A stretch of 64,000 bases of DNA from Gracilaria gracilis. Its lineage: Eukaryota; Rhodophyta; Florideophyceae; Gracilariales; Gracilariaceae. A program made the position numbers and the translations under genes. Shown piece by piece: positions 63,666-64,000 of this stretch. Numbering within the stretch: the first letter of the stretch is position 1; each line of letters starts with the position of its first letter. Location: positions 62,001 to 126,000 of the forward strand of contig JARGSG010000224.1 of NCBI GenBank assembly GCA_030374805.1, in the 5' to 3' direction. A model generated the notes under the pieces. The model was not told the DNA's origin, did no database searches, and saw only the letters and a program-made list of their open reading frames with translations.

Positions 63666-64000
63666 AGACAAACAATTGTGTGAACAATGTCAAAGTTTTG
63701 GTGACGAAGTGAGAAACTGCGATGCGTAGTTTCACAAACGGCGTGGAACCATCTTGCATTAGTGCTTTTTTGAGAAATACCAGGACGAAAGCGAACTCTT
63801 TAGTTAGCAAGAGAGTTACACCTTGTAGAACGGGACACGAGAGAATAAGCGTACGTATCTCATAAATGAGAAGAGACCTATGTACATGTACAAAACGATC
63901 AAGTGTCGAAACCGATGTTTATACTGATTAGATATGAGCCTTTTCGATGTCTAGAAAATGAGCTTGTAGACAAGCACGACACAACCAAAGTATGAGACAC
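63666..64000. other. Right edge, nothing recognised
   Basis: 335 bp with no supportable feature; could be LINE 3' UTR. Confidence 0.3.

Overview
The window is eukaryotic nuclear DNA. Genes are well spaced and nearly intronless; one clear spliced gene (acyl-CoA-binding protein, 75-bp GT..AG intron) was found. The host genes include RAE1/GLE2, MIR-less protein O-mannosyltransferase, ACBP, an EAF-like transcription factor and GH16 glucanase, plus captured pieces of MSH2, CBP80, METTL6 and a plant/algal MUT9-type casein kinase. Together these fit an alga, most likely a red alga. That assignment is inference; nothing here proves it.

Layout. 0-6.7 kb: two convergent single-pass membrane proteins that look like paralogs, then a GC-rich stretch with a secreted GH16 enzyme and a membrane-tethered trypsin. 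7.5-13.1 kb: a small TIR element (MITE) split by a young Ty3/gypsy chromovirus. 15.5-26 kb: an EAF-like gene, a LINE 3' end, two paralogous three-pass membrane proteins on opposite strands, an unrecognised gene interrupted only by in-frame stops, and a Crinkler/RHS-like P-loop ATPase. 28.5-41 kb: a secreted two-domain protein, a PMT, a tiny membrane protein, a convergent pair of four-pass MARVEL-like paralogs, a large unknown protein, and the divergent RAE1/ACBP pair.

42.6-62.4 kb is a nested transposon complex and the main discovery. A TIR element with the same ends as the 7.5-kb MITE appears split by two insertions. The first is an 11.1-kb PIF/Harbinger DNA transposon (42694-53837; matching TIRs, TGA target duplication, intact DDE transposase, intact Myb/SANT-like partner protein). 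It carries pieces of at least five host genes: an uninterrupted MSH2 lacking its ATPase domain and fused in frame to an NLR/STAND fragment, a CBP80 MIF4G fragment, the C-terminal part of a MUT9-like kinase, and an almost full-length METTL6-type tRNA methyltransferase with one stop. The second is an 8.26-kb inverted duplication of the 5' half of another Ty3/gypsy element (53972-62233), with two arms of exactly 3,698 bp. The window ends in another LINE C-terminal fragment.

Recurring themes are inverted paralog pairs, layered transposon nesting, and host genes broken mostly by in-frame stop codons.
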